Assembly (NCBI GenBank): GCA_947627385.1 | Contig: CANQVV010000009.1 | Span: forward strand, 1-32,818 | DNA length: 32,818 nt | Reading direction: 5' to 3' | From: an uncultured Bacilli bacterium | Lineage (GTDB): Bacteria; Bacillota_I; Bacilli_A; RF39; UBA660 | Part shown: in pieces, positions 1-8,611 of the stretch | How positions within the stretch are numbered: position 1 is the stretch's first letter | Layout: every line of letters begins with the position of its first letter | Notes under the pieces: model-generated | The model's input: the letters and a program-made list of their open reading frames with translations, nothing else | What the model was told of the DNA's origin: nothing | Database searches by the model: none | Program-made: the position numbers and the translations under genes

Positions 1-79
1 TCATGCTTTCTTTTTCTTATCTAACATTTGTTTGCTTGTTTTACCCGTTATTTCCATTGCATAACTTTCCTATTGTACA

Positions 80-105
80 AAAAAACAGAGACCCAAAAGG
101 GTCTC
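80..105 (-). terminator. Rho-independent terminator after the surface protein gene
   Basis: A perfect 7-bp stem (GAGACCC 88-94, GGGTCTC 99-105) closes an AAAA loop. Read on the minus strand it is followed by TGTTTTTT. It lies about 60 bases past the stop of the 164-1603 gene. GC-rich stems are rare in this DNA, which supports a real terminator. Confidence 0.85.
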
Positions 106-163
106 CTAAGGATTGTTTGCTCTATTTTAACGTCTTCGTTGACGAGTTTGTTTTATATAGATT

Positions 164-1603
164 TTAATTGTTAATCACTTTGTATGGACTACTTTTCGTC
201 CCATCTCCTAGGATTTTTGCTGTGGATGAAAGATAGAAGACAGGTCTCACTGAGAATATATAGCCCAAACCGTAGTCACTCCAACCATCATATTCACTAA
301 AGCGGTACGCACGGACAACCGTGCTGGTACCACCATACACACCACGGCGAGTCATTAACCATTCGTATGATGCTCTTGAGTTGAGTCCATCTTTGTTGAA
401 ATATAACCATGTGTTGTGCAATTTCCAAGACGACCCGGCATTTCCTCTTGTATTTTCATCTGCTCCATCATAATAACTATAATAATAATCATACCAATAC
501 ATTAATCCTATTTTGGCTGTTAATGTTGGGTTGTCTTTCCAATTGTATGTTTCACTTTTTATGTTTCCGCTTGTTCCGACATAGTGCGTCGTATCTATTG
601 CTCCACTTTCTATTGCATACATTGCATCTCCATTATATTTATTTAAAGCACCTGTATCATTGGTATCACCATATAACCATTGATGGTCACTTATTAAGTT
701 ATACCATGTACTTGCAGTTGTTTCTCCGTTTATTTCATCTCCGGATCGCAAGTAGTCGTATTTTTCACTATCGACAAATATATCTGTCCATTCTTTACCT
801 AGTGCGGAGCCTGAACCTGTTTGTGTTCCATTACTTGTTCCATTTATTCTCTTGAATAATTCACTATCTGGCCAATCTGGACATTTGCCAGCGGGACAAT
901 AATATGTATTTGATGGGTCTACATTATATCTATCATTCCACGCAAAATCAACTGTGCTCCCTTCTTTTATAAATGTTTCTTTTATGAGTTTCATTTCTCC
1001 ATCTGGGGTTATTCCAATTATTCGATACATATATTTATCTATTAAATCATTATTTGCCCCACAATTCTCGGTTGTTCCAAAGCATATCCAATTGGTCATT
1101 TGAGCTGCTTCATCGGCATCGGCTGGGGCTGCTTGATACCTATACATATCTCCTTGAATTGTTGGGCTTAAATCCTTGGGCTTACTTTCTAACAATTCTA
1201 ATGATGTCATTCCTTTTACTAAATCAAAATATAATGTACAATATATTGTTTTATCTGTCTTTATTGATACTATATCTCCATTTATTGATAATACATTTGT
1301 TAAGTCTTCTATTGGACTATTATTTCCATCATTACATTCACTTTGTTCTATATTTAATACATATCCGTTATTTATGGCATCAAATATACTTCCATCATAA
1401 TTTTCATAACTAGTTCCATCTTCATTTGGAACCATTATTCCAAATTCTTGTTTCCATATTTCATTCATAATTGGTATATTATTATCATTACTACTTTTAC
1501 TTTTTAAACTTATTAAATTTCTAACTATTAATGGCACCAATATTATTTCTATTATTACTCCTAGTACTATTAATTCTTTTCTATATTTGTTGATAACTTC
1601 CAT
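164..1603 (-). CDS. Single-pass surface protein with DUF6273-like C-terminal domain
   Basis: About 479 residues. One hydrophobic anchor (residues about 11-30) is followed by a long extracytoplasmic part rich in Tyr, Trp, Asn, Gly and Ser. The C-terminal half has the pattern of a large family of gut Firmicutes/Mollicutes surface proteins: MYRIIGITPDGEMKLIK, then KIGLMYWYDYYY, then SVRPVFYLSS and a final GDGTKSSPYKV. I recognise the family pattern (DUF6273-like, possibly C-type-lectin-like) but no function. The ATG at 1603 is preferred over the upstream TTG at 1612 because AGGAAGG (1614-1620) sits about 10 bases before the ATG but abuts the TTG. The gene is visibly richer in G+C than its neighbours. 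Its promoter spacer contains a G10 tract, so expression may be phase variable. It is monocistronic, with its own terminator. Confidence 0.8.
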   Translation of the reverse strand: MEVINKYRKELIVLGVIIEIILVPLIVRNLISLKSKSSNDNNIPIMNEIWKQEFGIMVPNEDGTSYENYDGSIFDAINNGYVLNIEQSECNDGNNSPIEDLTNVLSINGDIVSIKTDKTIYCTLYFDLVKGMTSLELLESKPKDLSPTIQGDMYRYQAAPADADEAAQMTNWICFGTTENCGANNDLIDKYMYRIIGITPDGEMKLIKETFIKEGSTVDFAWNDRYNVDPSNTYYCPAGKCPDWPDSELFKRINGTSNGTQTGSGSALGKEWTDIFVDSEKYDYLRSGDEINGETTASTWYNLISDHQWLYGDTNDTGALNKYNGDAMYAIESGAIDTTHYVGTSGNIKSETYNWKDNPTLTAKIGLMYWYDYYYSYYDGADENTRGNAGSSWKLHNTWLYFNKDGLNSRASYEWLMTRRGVYGGTSTVVRAYRFSEYDGWSDYGLGYIFSVRPVFYLSSTAKILGDGTKSSPYKVINN

Positions 1604-1634
1604 ATTATACAATCCTTCCTATTTTATATAGTAA

Positions 1635-1664
1635 ATTATATAATACCCCCCCCCCGAAAGTCAA
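1635..1664 (-). promoter_or_regulatory. Sigma-A-type promoter with G10 tract in the spacer
   Basis: On the minus strand TTGACT (1659-1664) is followed by an 18-base spacer and TATAAT (1635-1640). The spacer contains ten consecutive G (1646-1655 as C on the plus strand). Transcription would start near 1628, giving a leader of about 25 bases with the ribosome site AGGAAGG. Slippage in the G tract would change spacer length around the 17-base optimum and so promoter strength. Confidence 0.75.
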
Positions 1665-1702
1665 GATTTCATTTTTATTTGGAAAATTTGTGTAAAAGAC
1701 AC

Positions 1703-1729
1703 AAAAATGGAAATTAACTTTCCATTTTT
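1703..1729 (-). terminator. Terminator hairpin enclosing the exporter gene's stop codon
   Basis: A perfect 11-bp inverted repeat (1703-1713 with 1719-1729) has the loop GTTAA on the minus strand; the TAA in the loop is the stop codon of the 1714-3510 gene. The 3' arm ends in TTTTT. A second hairpin (1687-1693 with 1699-1705) follows at once, ending in TTTT. Confidence 0.65.
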
Positions 1730-3510
1730 TCAAATTGACTATTATATAAATCGGCATATTTGCCATTTAATTTTAGTAATTCTTCATGAGTTCCTTGTTC
1801 GATAATATTACCATTATCCATCATCAATATTAAATCGGCATTTTTTATTGTTGATAAACGATGGGCAATGATAAATGAAGTTCTACCTTCTGTTAATTTA
1901 TCCATTGCTTTTTGAACTAATTCTTCGGTTCTAGTATCAACACTACTAGTAGCTTCATCTAAGATTAAGAATGGCGCATTTTCTATCATACCACGAGCAA
2001 TAGTTAAAAGTTGTTTTTGTCCAGATGACAATGTATCATTATCAGATAGAATTGTATCATAGCCACGAGATAGAGATTTAATATAATGATCAAGACCAAC
2101 TACTTTACAAACTTTTTTGATATCTTCATCTGAAACATTACTTTTATTATAACGAATATTTTCTTTGATAGAACCTTCAAATACCCAAGTATCTTGTAAA
2201 ACCATAATGAATAAATCATGAATATTTTCCCTAGTTAACTCTTTGGTAGATACCCCATCAATTAAAATATCACCATCATTAATTTCATAAAATTTCATAA
2301 GAAGATTAACCATCGTTGTTTTACCAGCTCCGGTTGGACCTACTATGGCTATTTTTTCACCAGGTTTAACTGAAACATTAAAATCTTTGATAATAGTTTT
2401 ATCTTCATCATAACCAAATTTAACATGTTTAAATTCAATTGCACCCTTAACTTTATTTTTATCTAATACTTTTGTTAAATTCTTTTCATCATTCATTTCT
2501 TCTTCATCTAAAAATTCAAATACACGCTCGGAGGCTGCTGCACAAGATTGCAAAGATGAGAATGATTGGGCAATTTGTGATAGTGGTTGAGTAAATAATC
2601 TAACATATAACATAAATGCTACAATTACACCAAAATCAATAACATTATTCATGGTTAAAAGTGCTCCCACTATACAAACACATACATATCCAAAATTACC
2701 AATAAAGCCCATAAATGGATGCATTAAGCCAGATAAAAATTGACCTTTTCTAACACTGTCAAATAATTCATCATTAATTTCATCAAATTTTTGATTAGCT
2801 TCATCAACACCATTATAAACTCTAACAACATTATGATTTGAATACATTTCTTCAATATGACCATCAAGCACACCAATACCTTGTTGTAATCTATCAAAAT
2901 ATTTTTGAGAACGACTAATAACTAAAAACATAAAGATAAAACCAATAATACTTGAAGTAATGGCAGTAATAGCCATTATACCATTAGTTATGAACATCAT
3001 CACAATTGAACCAATTAAAAGCGTTATCGAACTAACTAATGTACCTAAACTTTGGTTCATCGTCATACTTAAAGTATCAACATCATTTGTTACTCTGGAT
3101 AAAATATCACCATAACTATTTTTATCGAAATATTTAAGAGGCATTCTATTAATCTTTTCTGTTATTTCTTTTCTTAATAATTTAGAAAATTTATTTGTAA
3201 CGATGGCCATTATAAATTGTTGTAAATAACCAAATATTGCACTTATTATATAAATAATAAGTAAAATTAAAGAGATATTTCTTACCCTTACCATATCAAT
3301 ACCAGCTATTAAACCTTCGGTAATTAAATTAGTAATATCTCGAAGTTTATCTGGACCAATAATAGACAGAATTGCACTTAACATAGCCAGTACTATGGCA
3401 ATAACAATAGGTACTAAGAAAGGACGACAATATTTAATTAAACTTTGCATTGATTTTTTAAAATTCTTTGGTTTTTCTACTTGTCTTGGGCCACGTCTAC
3501 CATGATTCAT
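1714..3510 (-). CDS. ABC exporter half-transporter, catalytically competent subunit
   Basis: 598 residues, membrane-fused ATPase of the multidrug exporter class (MdlB/BmrD/TM288-like). Six-helix membrane domain about 30-330, then a nucleotide-binding domain: Walker A GPTGAGKTT (391-399), signature LSSGQ (494-498), Walker B FLILDE with the catalytic Glu at about 519, and switch His at about 550 (AHRLST). The ATPase site is complete, while the signature deviates from LSGGQ, as expected for the subunit that lends its signature to the degenerate site of a heterodimer. Its ATG overlaps the stop of the upstream partner (ATGA, 3507-3510), so the two are translationally coupled. The substrate cannot be read from sequence; drugs, peptides or lipids are possible. 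Confidence 0.92.
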   Translation of the reverse strand: MNHGRRGPRQVEKPKNFKKSMQSLIKYCRPFLVPIVIAIVLAMLSAILSIIGPDKLRDITNLITEGLIAGIDMVRVRNISLILLIIYIISAIFGYLQQFIMAIVTNKFSKLLRKEITEKINRMPLKYFDKNSYGDILSRVTNDVDTLSMTMNQSLGTLVSSITLLIGSIVMMFITNGIMAITAITSSIIGFIFMFLVISRSQKYFDRLQQGIGVLDGHIEEMYSNHNVVRVYNGVDEANQKFDEINDELFDSVRKGQFLSGLMHPFMGFIGNFGYVCVCIVGALLTMNNVIDFGVIVAFMLYVRLFTQPLSQIAQSFSSLQSCAAASERVFEFLDEEEMNDEKNLTKVLDKNKVKGAIEFKHVKFGYDEDKTIIKDFNVSVKPGEKIAIVGPTGAGKTTMVNLLMKFYEINDGDILIDGVSTKELTRENIHDLFIMVLQDTWVFEGSIKENIRYNKSNVSDEDIKKVCKVVGLDHYIKSLSRGYDTILSDNDTLSSGQKQLLTIARGMIENAPFLILDEATSSVDTRTEELVQKAMDKLTEGRTSFIIAHRLSTIKNADLILMMDNGNIIEQGTHEELLKLNGKYADLYNSQFEKMES

Positions 3511-5279
3511 TTTAATCCCTCCATATCTTTTTCAAGTTCACTTTGGGAAAGTTGAGATAAAGCAATTTCTTTATAAACTTTACAACTTTTAAGTAATTCT
3601 TTATGAGTTCCCATACCAACTAATTTACCTTCATCTAACACTAATATTTTATCAGCATCTTTAATTGTCCCAATTCTTTGAGCAACGATTAAATTAGTAG
3701 CATCTTTTGTATATTTTTTTAATTCTTTTCTTAAAGTAAAATCAGTTTTATAATCAAGGGCACTAAAAGAATCATCAAAAATATATATTTCGGGATCTCT
3801 GGCAATTGCCCTAGCAATTGCTATTCTTTGCTTTTGACCACCAGAAATATTAGTACCACTTTGAGCTAAGTCAGCATTATATTTATCTGGCATATTTTCA
3901 ATAAAATCTTGGCCTTGGGCAACTGCAACAGCTTCTTTTATTTTAGCATTACTTGGTTTATTTTTACCGTTATCCCCATAGGCAACATTATCACTTACTG
4001 AGCCTCTAAAAATAACAGCTCTTTGGGATACATAGCCTAATTTATTATTAAGTGATGCTATTTTATAATCTTTAACATTAACACCATCTACTAATACTTC
4101 ACCATCTGTGGCATCATAAAATCTTGGTATTAAATTTATTAAAGTTGATTTACCACTACCAGTTGAACCAATAAAAGCAACCGTTTCACCCTTATTTGCT
4201 TTAAAAGAAATATTCTCTAAAATACATTCCTCGGCATCAGGATATTTAAAAGATACATTTTTAAATTCAACTGTACCAACTTCTTTGCCTTCTGTCACTG
4301 TACCATCTTTAATTTTTTCCTCGGTTTCTAATACTTCTAAAATTCTTTTTGCTGATACTGATGCTCTTGGATAAATAACAAAAATCATAATAAGCATCAT
4401 AAATGACATTAATACTTGCATTGCATAAGATGAGAATACTACCATATCACCAAACAAATTAATTTTATCTAACATATTAGCTTTTTCAATTAAAATTGCC
4501 CCAATAAAATAGATTGATAGAGAAAGACCTGATGATATTAAAGACATTACTGGTGACATTATTCCTAATGTCTTTTGATTAAATAATTGCACATTTTTTA
4601 ATTCTTCATTGGCACTTTCAAATTTCTTTTGTTGATAATCTTCGGCATTAAAGGCTCTAATTACTCTAATACCGGTTAAATTTTCACGTGTTATTCTATT
4701 TAAATTATCAGTTAACTTTTGAACTATTTTAAATTTAGGAAATACCAAAGACATAAGTATAGCTATCGTAATAAGTAAAATTACAACCCCAATACCGGTA
4801 GCCATTGTCCAAGAAAAATTTTTGCCTGCTATTTTAATAATTGCCCAAGTAGCCATAATTGGGGCTTTAATCATTGCTTGTAAACCCATACCAATAAGCA
4901 TTTGCACTTGGGTAACATCATTAGTAGTTCTCGTAATTAAAGAACTTGTAGAGAACTCTTTAATTTCTTCCATACTAAATTTTCCAACTTTTTCAAAAAT
5001 TGATTTACGGGTAATCTTACCAAAGTAGGCCGCTACTTGTGCTGCAAAATAACCAACAATAAAACTAGCAATTAAACTGCCAAAAGCACAAAGAAGCATA
5101 TAGCCACCTTCTTTTAATATTGCAGCCATAGTACTACCCTTAGTTTGAACGAGTACCGTAATTTGTGACATATAATCTGGAATTTTTAATTCTAAATAAA
5201 CATTAACAGAAATAAATATAACACAAATTAAAGCATATAAAAAATTTCTTTTGCCTAATTTTTTAAACAATTTAAACAT
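3507..5279 (-). CDS. ABC exporter half-transporter, degenerate-site subunit
   Basis: 590 residues, membrane domain then nucleotide-binding domain, the BmrC/TM287-type partner of the next gene. Walker A GSTGSGKST (371-379) and signature ISGGQ (478-482) are intact. The Walker B catalytic Glu is replaced by Asp (IFDDS, about 503) and the switch-loop His by Gln (AQRIGT, about 534). These two substitutions are the established hallmark of the degenerate site in heterodimeric exporters. Complementary degeneracy and the 4-base overlap make an obligate heterodimer very likely. AAGGAGG stands 7-8 bases before the ATG. It is first in the two-gene unit. Confidence 0.92.
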   Translation of the reverse strand: MFKLFKKLGKRNFLYALICVIFISVNVYLELKIPDYMSQITVLVQTKGSTMAAILKEGGYMLLCAFGSLIASFIVGYFAAQVAAYFGKITRKSIFEKVGKFSMEEIKEFSTSSLITRTTNDVTQVQMLIGMGLQAMIKAPIMATWAIIKIAGKNFSWTMATGIGVVILLITIAILMSLVFPKFKIVQKLTDNLNRITRENLTGIRVIRAFNAEDYQQKKFESANEELKNVQLFNQKTLGIMSPVMSLISSGLSLSIYFIGAILIEKANMLDKINLFGDMVVFSSYAMQVLMSFMMLIMIFVIYPRASVSAKRILEVLETEEKIKDGTVTEGKEVGTVEFKNVSFKYPDAEECILENISFKANKGETVAFIGSTGSGKSTLINLIPRFYDATDGEVLVDGVNVKDYKIASLNNKLGYVSQRAVIFRGSVSDNVAYGDNGKNKPSNAKIKEAVAVAQGQDFIENMPDKYNADLAQSGTNISGGQKQRIAIARAIARDPEIYIFDDSFSALDYKTDFTLRKELKKYTKDATNLIVAQRIGTIKDADKILVLDEGKLVGMGTHKELLKSCKVYKEIALSQLSQSELEKDMEGLK

Positions 5280-5328
5280 TATATTACCTCCTTAATATTT
5301 AATATTATTAAATTATTAAACATATTAT

Positions 5329-5357
5329 ATTTTAGTCTTTTTTTTAAAATAGTGCAA
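5329..5357 (-). promoter_or_regulatory. Possible promoter of the ABC exporter operon
   Basis: TTGCAC (5352-5357), a 17-base spacer and TAAAAT (5329-5334) on the minus strand. A better TATAAT lies at 5324-5329, but 22 bases from TTGCAC. In such AT-rich DNA this call is tentative. Confidence 0.35.
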
Positions 5358-5363
5358 CATTTA

Positions 5364-5384
5364 AAAAGAACTTAACGTTCTTTT
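5364..5384 (-). terminator. Terminator hairpin enclosing the nuclease stop codon
   Basis: 8-bp perfect stem (AAAAGAAC 5364-5371, GTTCTTTT 5377-5384) around the minus-strand loop GTTAA. The TAA in the loop is the stop of the 5372-6088 gene. The U-run lies mostly in the 3' arm. Same design as the hairpin at 1703-1729. Confidence 0.55.
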
Positions 5385-6088
5385 AATTTACTATCACCAT
5401 TACTATAATCAATTTCTATTCCATCTTGAACATTATATACATAAACATTAAATTTTATTCCTTGGCCATTATCTTCAACTGATAAAGCTTCCATTTGAAC
5501 CCCACTTGCTACTAAATTAGTTCCTTCATATATGGGAGTAACACGATATAAAACATGATTATTAGTTTTTTTAATATAAGTTGCTACTTCATTTTCAAAA
5601 TCTAACATTGCTCCTGTATTCATTTGCCTTGTACAAGTAATTAAATTTTTAGCATTAGCATTTTCACCAGTTAATTGATAGCCAATTAAATGACAACGAT
5701 TATAAAGATATTTACCATCTACTATGTCATATTTTACTGTATGCCATCCGGATGGTTTAATCATCCCTATACTACCTCGTTCTTCTTTGGGCATTAACTC
5801 TTGATCAATATTAGCAAAAGCTACCCCTGCTCTTTCTAAAATATCTAATTCACTATATTCTTCAAATGTTTTTCTTTTTAAATCTTCTTCACTAAAATTA
5901 GGATTATTATCATTAATATAAACATAAGCATTTTTATCATATTCTGGTATCTCACCTATATCATATGATTTTATTGCAAAACTAGCGATAAATTTTTTAA
6001 TTTCAGTTTCATAATTATGATATATAAATATTCCAATGGCTAATATTAAAACTAATATTACACTAAATATACTATTTTTCTTTTTCAT
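5372..6088 (-). CDS. Secreted or membrane-anchored DNA/RNA non-specific endonuclease
   Basis: 238 residues. An N-terminal hydrophobic segment (about 8-23) exports or anchors it. The rest is a beta-beta-alpha-metal nuclease of the EndA/NucA (DNA/RNA non-specific endonuclease) type. The core reads YNRCHLIGYQL, with His133 as expected general base, followed by KNLITCTRQMN (Asn148, Asn157) and a downstream FENE acidic position (about 165), which match the metal-binding pattern. The usual DRGH is NRCH here, a variant I recall from other Firmicutes homologues. It would cut extracellular nucleic acid for nutrition, DNA entry or biofilm turnover. It begins 16 bases after the glycerophosphodiesterase stop, so the two are probably co-transcribed, and both release phosphate-rich building blocks outside the cell. 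Confidence 0.88.
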   Translation of the reverse strand: MKKKNSIFSVILVLILAIGIFIYHNYETEIKKFIASFAIKSYDIGEIPEYDKNAYVYINDNNPNFSEEDLKRKTFEEYSELDILERAGVAFANIDQELMPKEERGSIGMIKPSGWHTVKYDIVDGKYLYNRCHLIGYQLTGENANAKNLITCTRQMNTGAMLDFENEVATYIKKTNNHVLYRVTPIYEGTNLVASGVQMEALSVEDNGQGIKFNVYVYNVQDGIEIDYSNGDSKLKER

Positions 6089-6104
6089 TATAATAACCCC
6101 TTTA

Positions 6105-7922
6105 TTAAATTAAAATATTCTCAATAAATTTTATATATTCTTGAATAATATTACTTGTTTTACTACTATAAATTAATTTTTTGGCCAAAGTAATATTATC
6201 AGTAATAATATTATCAACATTATATTCAATCATTTTATTAATACTTTCATTAGTATTAACTGTCCAAGCATATATTTCTTTACCATTATTATGAACTTTT
6301 TTAACCAATGTTCTATTTATACTAGCAGCTTCAATGCTAAAACTATCAGCACTTTTTAAATTAGTTATATCACCATAAGCAAAGCTCATAACATAAACTG
6401 TTTTAATATCTTTATCATATTTTTTTACATTTTCTAATACTTCATAAACTTGGGATGTAACGACACAATTATTTTGAAAATCATATTTTCTAATAACATC
6501 TATAACCGAAGATTCAAAATTTTCTTCATTACCAGTGGGCTTTAATTCAATATTTAATTTAAGATTATTTTCTTTGGCATATTTTATTACATCTTCTAGT
6601 AAAGGTATTTTTTCTCCTTTAAATTTAGAATCAAAAAAGCTACCAGCATCTAACTTTTCTATTTCAGCATAAGTCATCTCCCAAGTATTTTTATTTACTC
6701 CCGTAGTTCTTCTTAAATTAGTATCATGCAACACAATTAACTTTTTATCTTTTGTTTGTTGAACATCAAGTTCAATCCAATCTGCACCATATTCTTTGGC
6801 CCCAATAAAAGCCTTCATTGTATTTTCTGGAAAATCTACTGAGGCTCCACGATGAGCAGTTACTTCCATTGTTCTAATATACTCAATATTTAAATCATAT
6901 TTGCCATTTATTACAGAATAAGTAAATAAAGTAGCACAACCTATTAAAAGAACAAAAATACAATATTTAAAAATTTTAAATCTTTTGTTAATTTTTTGAT
7001 TATTAATTTCTTTTACTTTTACATGTTTAATATTTTCCTTAATTTTATCTTTATGCCGATAATATAAAATACTAATAATTGCATAACTAATTGGTGTTGC
7101 TAAAAGAATAACAATAATAAAAGAAATAGCAATTAGCAACCAAATAATTGTAATAGATATATTGCCAAAAATATTAATTTTACCTAACCATTTATATATT
7201 AAAGTAATTAAAATAATACCAACTAAAATAAATAAAACATAAATAATTCCAATAACAAATTGACTTAATGTTAATTTCAAAAAATCTTTTAATTTATTAT
7301 TTTTACTTAAATTAGTACTTTTAATTCTGGCTTCTTTAAAATTACAATCTTCTAAAACAAAATAATGTAATACATATAACCATCTAAATAAAATAATTGC
7401 TAAGATAAAAATTAATATATAATATAATATAGATAATAATTTATTACTTGTAATAAAATCTAATATAAATTCAGGAATTTTAATAGTAGAAATAAAACCT
7501 GAGGATATACCAATATTTAAAAAAGGAATTAAAAATAATACTAAAAATGGTAAGAAAAAATTTTTTCTTTTAAAAACATTTAATGATTTTTGACAAGCCA
7601 TAGTAAAAGCATTTTTAATAGTTATTTTCTTTTTTTGATAAGAACTATCTAATATAATTATTATAGTACTTATATCTATTAAAATGTAAAACGTTAATAA
7701 AATTATTAAAATTATTAAAAATAATAATGTTAAAGGATTAGTTATAAATTTTATTAAATTCTCTATTGTTAAATAATTATAACCCCCTATTTTTGTAATT
7801 AATTTAAATATTGTTAAAAATAAGGGAATAAAAATTATAGTAGATACTAATTTATATATTAATTCAAAACCAATTAAAGTTTTACTATTATAGCTAAGAA
7901 TATTTTTAATACTTTTTTTCAT
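6105..7922 (-). CDS. Membrane glycerophosphodiester phosphodiesterase
   Basis: 605 residues. The N-terminal half (about 1-340) has repeated hydrophobic helices matching the membrane domain found fused to GDPD enzymes in Gram-positive bacteria. The C-terminal half is a glycerophosphodiesterase TIM barrel: AHRGA (His357, Arg358), PENT (Glu366), ELD (Glu384, Asp386) and LHD (His399), then LNIELKP. It hydrolyses glycerophosphodiesters, or possibly lipoteichoic-acid-type polymers, to glycerol 3-phosphate and alcohol. GGAAG lies 8 bases before the ATG. The preceding helix at about 318-338 should place the catalytic domain outside the membrane (inference). Followed by the secreted nuclease gene. Confidence 0.92.
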   Translation of the reverse strand: MKKSIKNILSYNSKTLIGFELIYKLVSTIIFIPLFLTIFKLITKIGGYNYLTIENLIKFITNPLTLLFLIILIILLTFYILIDISTIIIILDSSYQKKKITIKNAFTMACQKSLNVFKRKNFFLPFLVLFLIPFLNIGISSGFISTIKIPEFILDFITSNKLLSILYYILIFILAIILFRWLYVLHYFVLEDCNFKEARIKSTNLSKNNKLKDFLKLTLSQFVIGIIYVLFILVGIILITLIYKWLGKINIFGNISITIIWLLIAISFIIVILLATPISYAIISILYYRHKDKIKENIKHVKVKEINNQKINKRFKIFKYCIFVLLIGCATLFTYSVINGKYDLNIEYIRTMEVTAHRGASVDFPENTMKAFIGAKEYGADWIELDVQQTKDKKLIVLHDTNLRRTTGVNKNTWEMTYAEIEKLDAGSFFDSKFKGEKIPLLEDVIKYAKENNLKLNIELKPTGNEENFESSVIDVIRKYDFQNNCVVTSQVYEVLENVKKYDKDIKTVYVMSFAYGDITNLKSADSFSIEAASINRTLVKKVHNNGKEIYAWTVNTNESINKMIEYNVDNIITDNITLAKKLIYSSKTSNIIQEYIKFIENILI

Positions 7923-7945
7923 TATATTACTTCCGTTCTCATTTT

Positions 7946-7954
7946 ATTATAACA
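7946..7954 (-). promoter_or_regulatory. Extended -10 promoter of the phosphodiesterase/nuclease unit
   Basis: TGTTATAAT on the minus strand (7946-7954), a TGnTATAAT extended -10 element placed 24 bases before the start codon. No convincing -35 is visible, as is common for extended -10 promoters. Confidence 0.5.
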
Positions 7955-7978
7955 TGTATTTTATATTTCTATATAGTA

Positions 7979-8611
7979 TTAAAACTCTTTTCTTTTATAT
8001 ATTCGTAATGATATTTTATAAGATAAATATAAAACAAATAATATAACTATTAAAGTAATTAAAAACCACCAATTACCTAAAAAACTTAAATTATTTATTA
8101 ATTTACCTAAATTGATAAAACTAGATAGAGCTCCAAATAGAAATGATATGCCAAAAATTAATAAAAAGATAGCAATTCTAGCTTTTTCAATACCAAATTT
8201 ATAAATAAAAGGATACATTATACTTTCTAAAAGTAAAGTTGCAAAACAAGTAGTTAAAGTAGTTATAATGATCATCATATAATTAAATGCTGAAAACATC
8301 AAATAATCAAATAATATTTCTAAGAGAATTACAAATATTGTAGTTATAACAATAATTATTATAGTTATTAAATATTTAGCTCGAACACTATTAATACGTC
8401 CATTAGGTAAAGTTGCAGCATAAGCATCCCACTTATTATAATTATCATAATTAAATGTTGACATTATTAACATAACACTAATAAAAGGAAGTATAAATGA
8501 AATATCCATTTGACCATATAATCCCAACAACAAATAAATAATTACTAAAAAGATTAAAGATTTAAAATTACTTTTAATCATTGCTAAATCTTTTTTAATA
8601 AATCCCAACAT
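7979..8611 (-). CDS. ABC-2 family membrane permease
   Basis: 210 residues, six predicted hydrophobic helices and no ATPase motif. Length and pattern (cytoplasmic start LGFIKKDLAMIKSN, then helices) fit the ABC-2 type permease family found beside YtrA-like regulators. Its ATG shares one base with the ATPase stop (TAATG, 8609-8613), so it is translationally coupled to the ATPase. It is last in the regulator-ATPase-permease operon. Such modules respond to cell-envelope stress or export antimicrobials in relatives; the substrate here is unknown. Confidence 0.85.
   Translation of the reverse strand: MLGFIKKDLAMIKSNFKSLIFLVIIYLLLGLYGQMDISFILPFISVMLIMSTFNYDNYNKWDAYAATLPNGRINSVRAKYLITIIIIVITTIFVILLEILFDYLMFSAFNYMMIIITTLTTCFATLLLESIMYPFIYKFGIEKARIAIFLLIFGISFLFGALSSFINLGKLINNLSFLGNWWFLITLIVILFVLYLSYKISLRIYKRKEF

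Noticed and set aside
1-57. An 18-codon minus-strand ORF reading MEITGKTSKQMLDKKKKA
   Set aside because: Only a weak ribosome site, lies after a terminator, and no recognisable family; a stop lies 5 codons upstream in the same frame.
409-1413. Plus-strand ORFs opposite the surface protein gene
   Set aside because: They are His/Leu-rich mirror frames of a clearly coding minus-strand gene, with no ribosome sites.
164-1603. Variable protein of a diversity-generating retroelement, given the C-type-lectin-like end and a reverse transcriptase in the window
   Set aside because: The reverse transcriptase is a group II intron maturase 30 kb away, and I see no template repeat copy of the gene's 3' end.
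1646-1655. Poly-C run as a pure sequencing error
   Set aside because: The length may be miscounted, but the tract is in a well-formed promoter spacer of the surface gene; a length error would not remove the tract.
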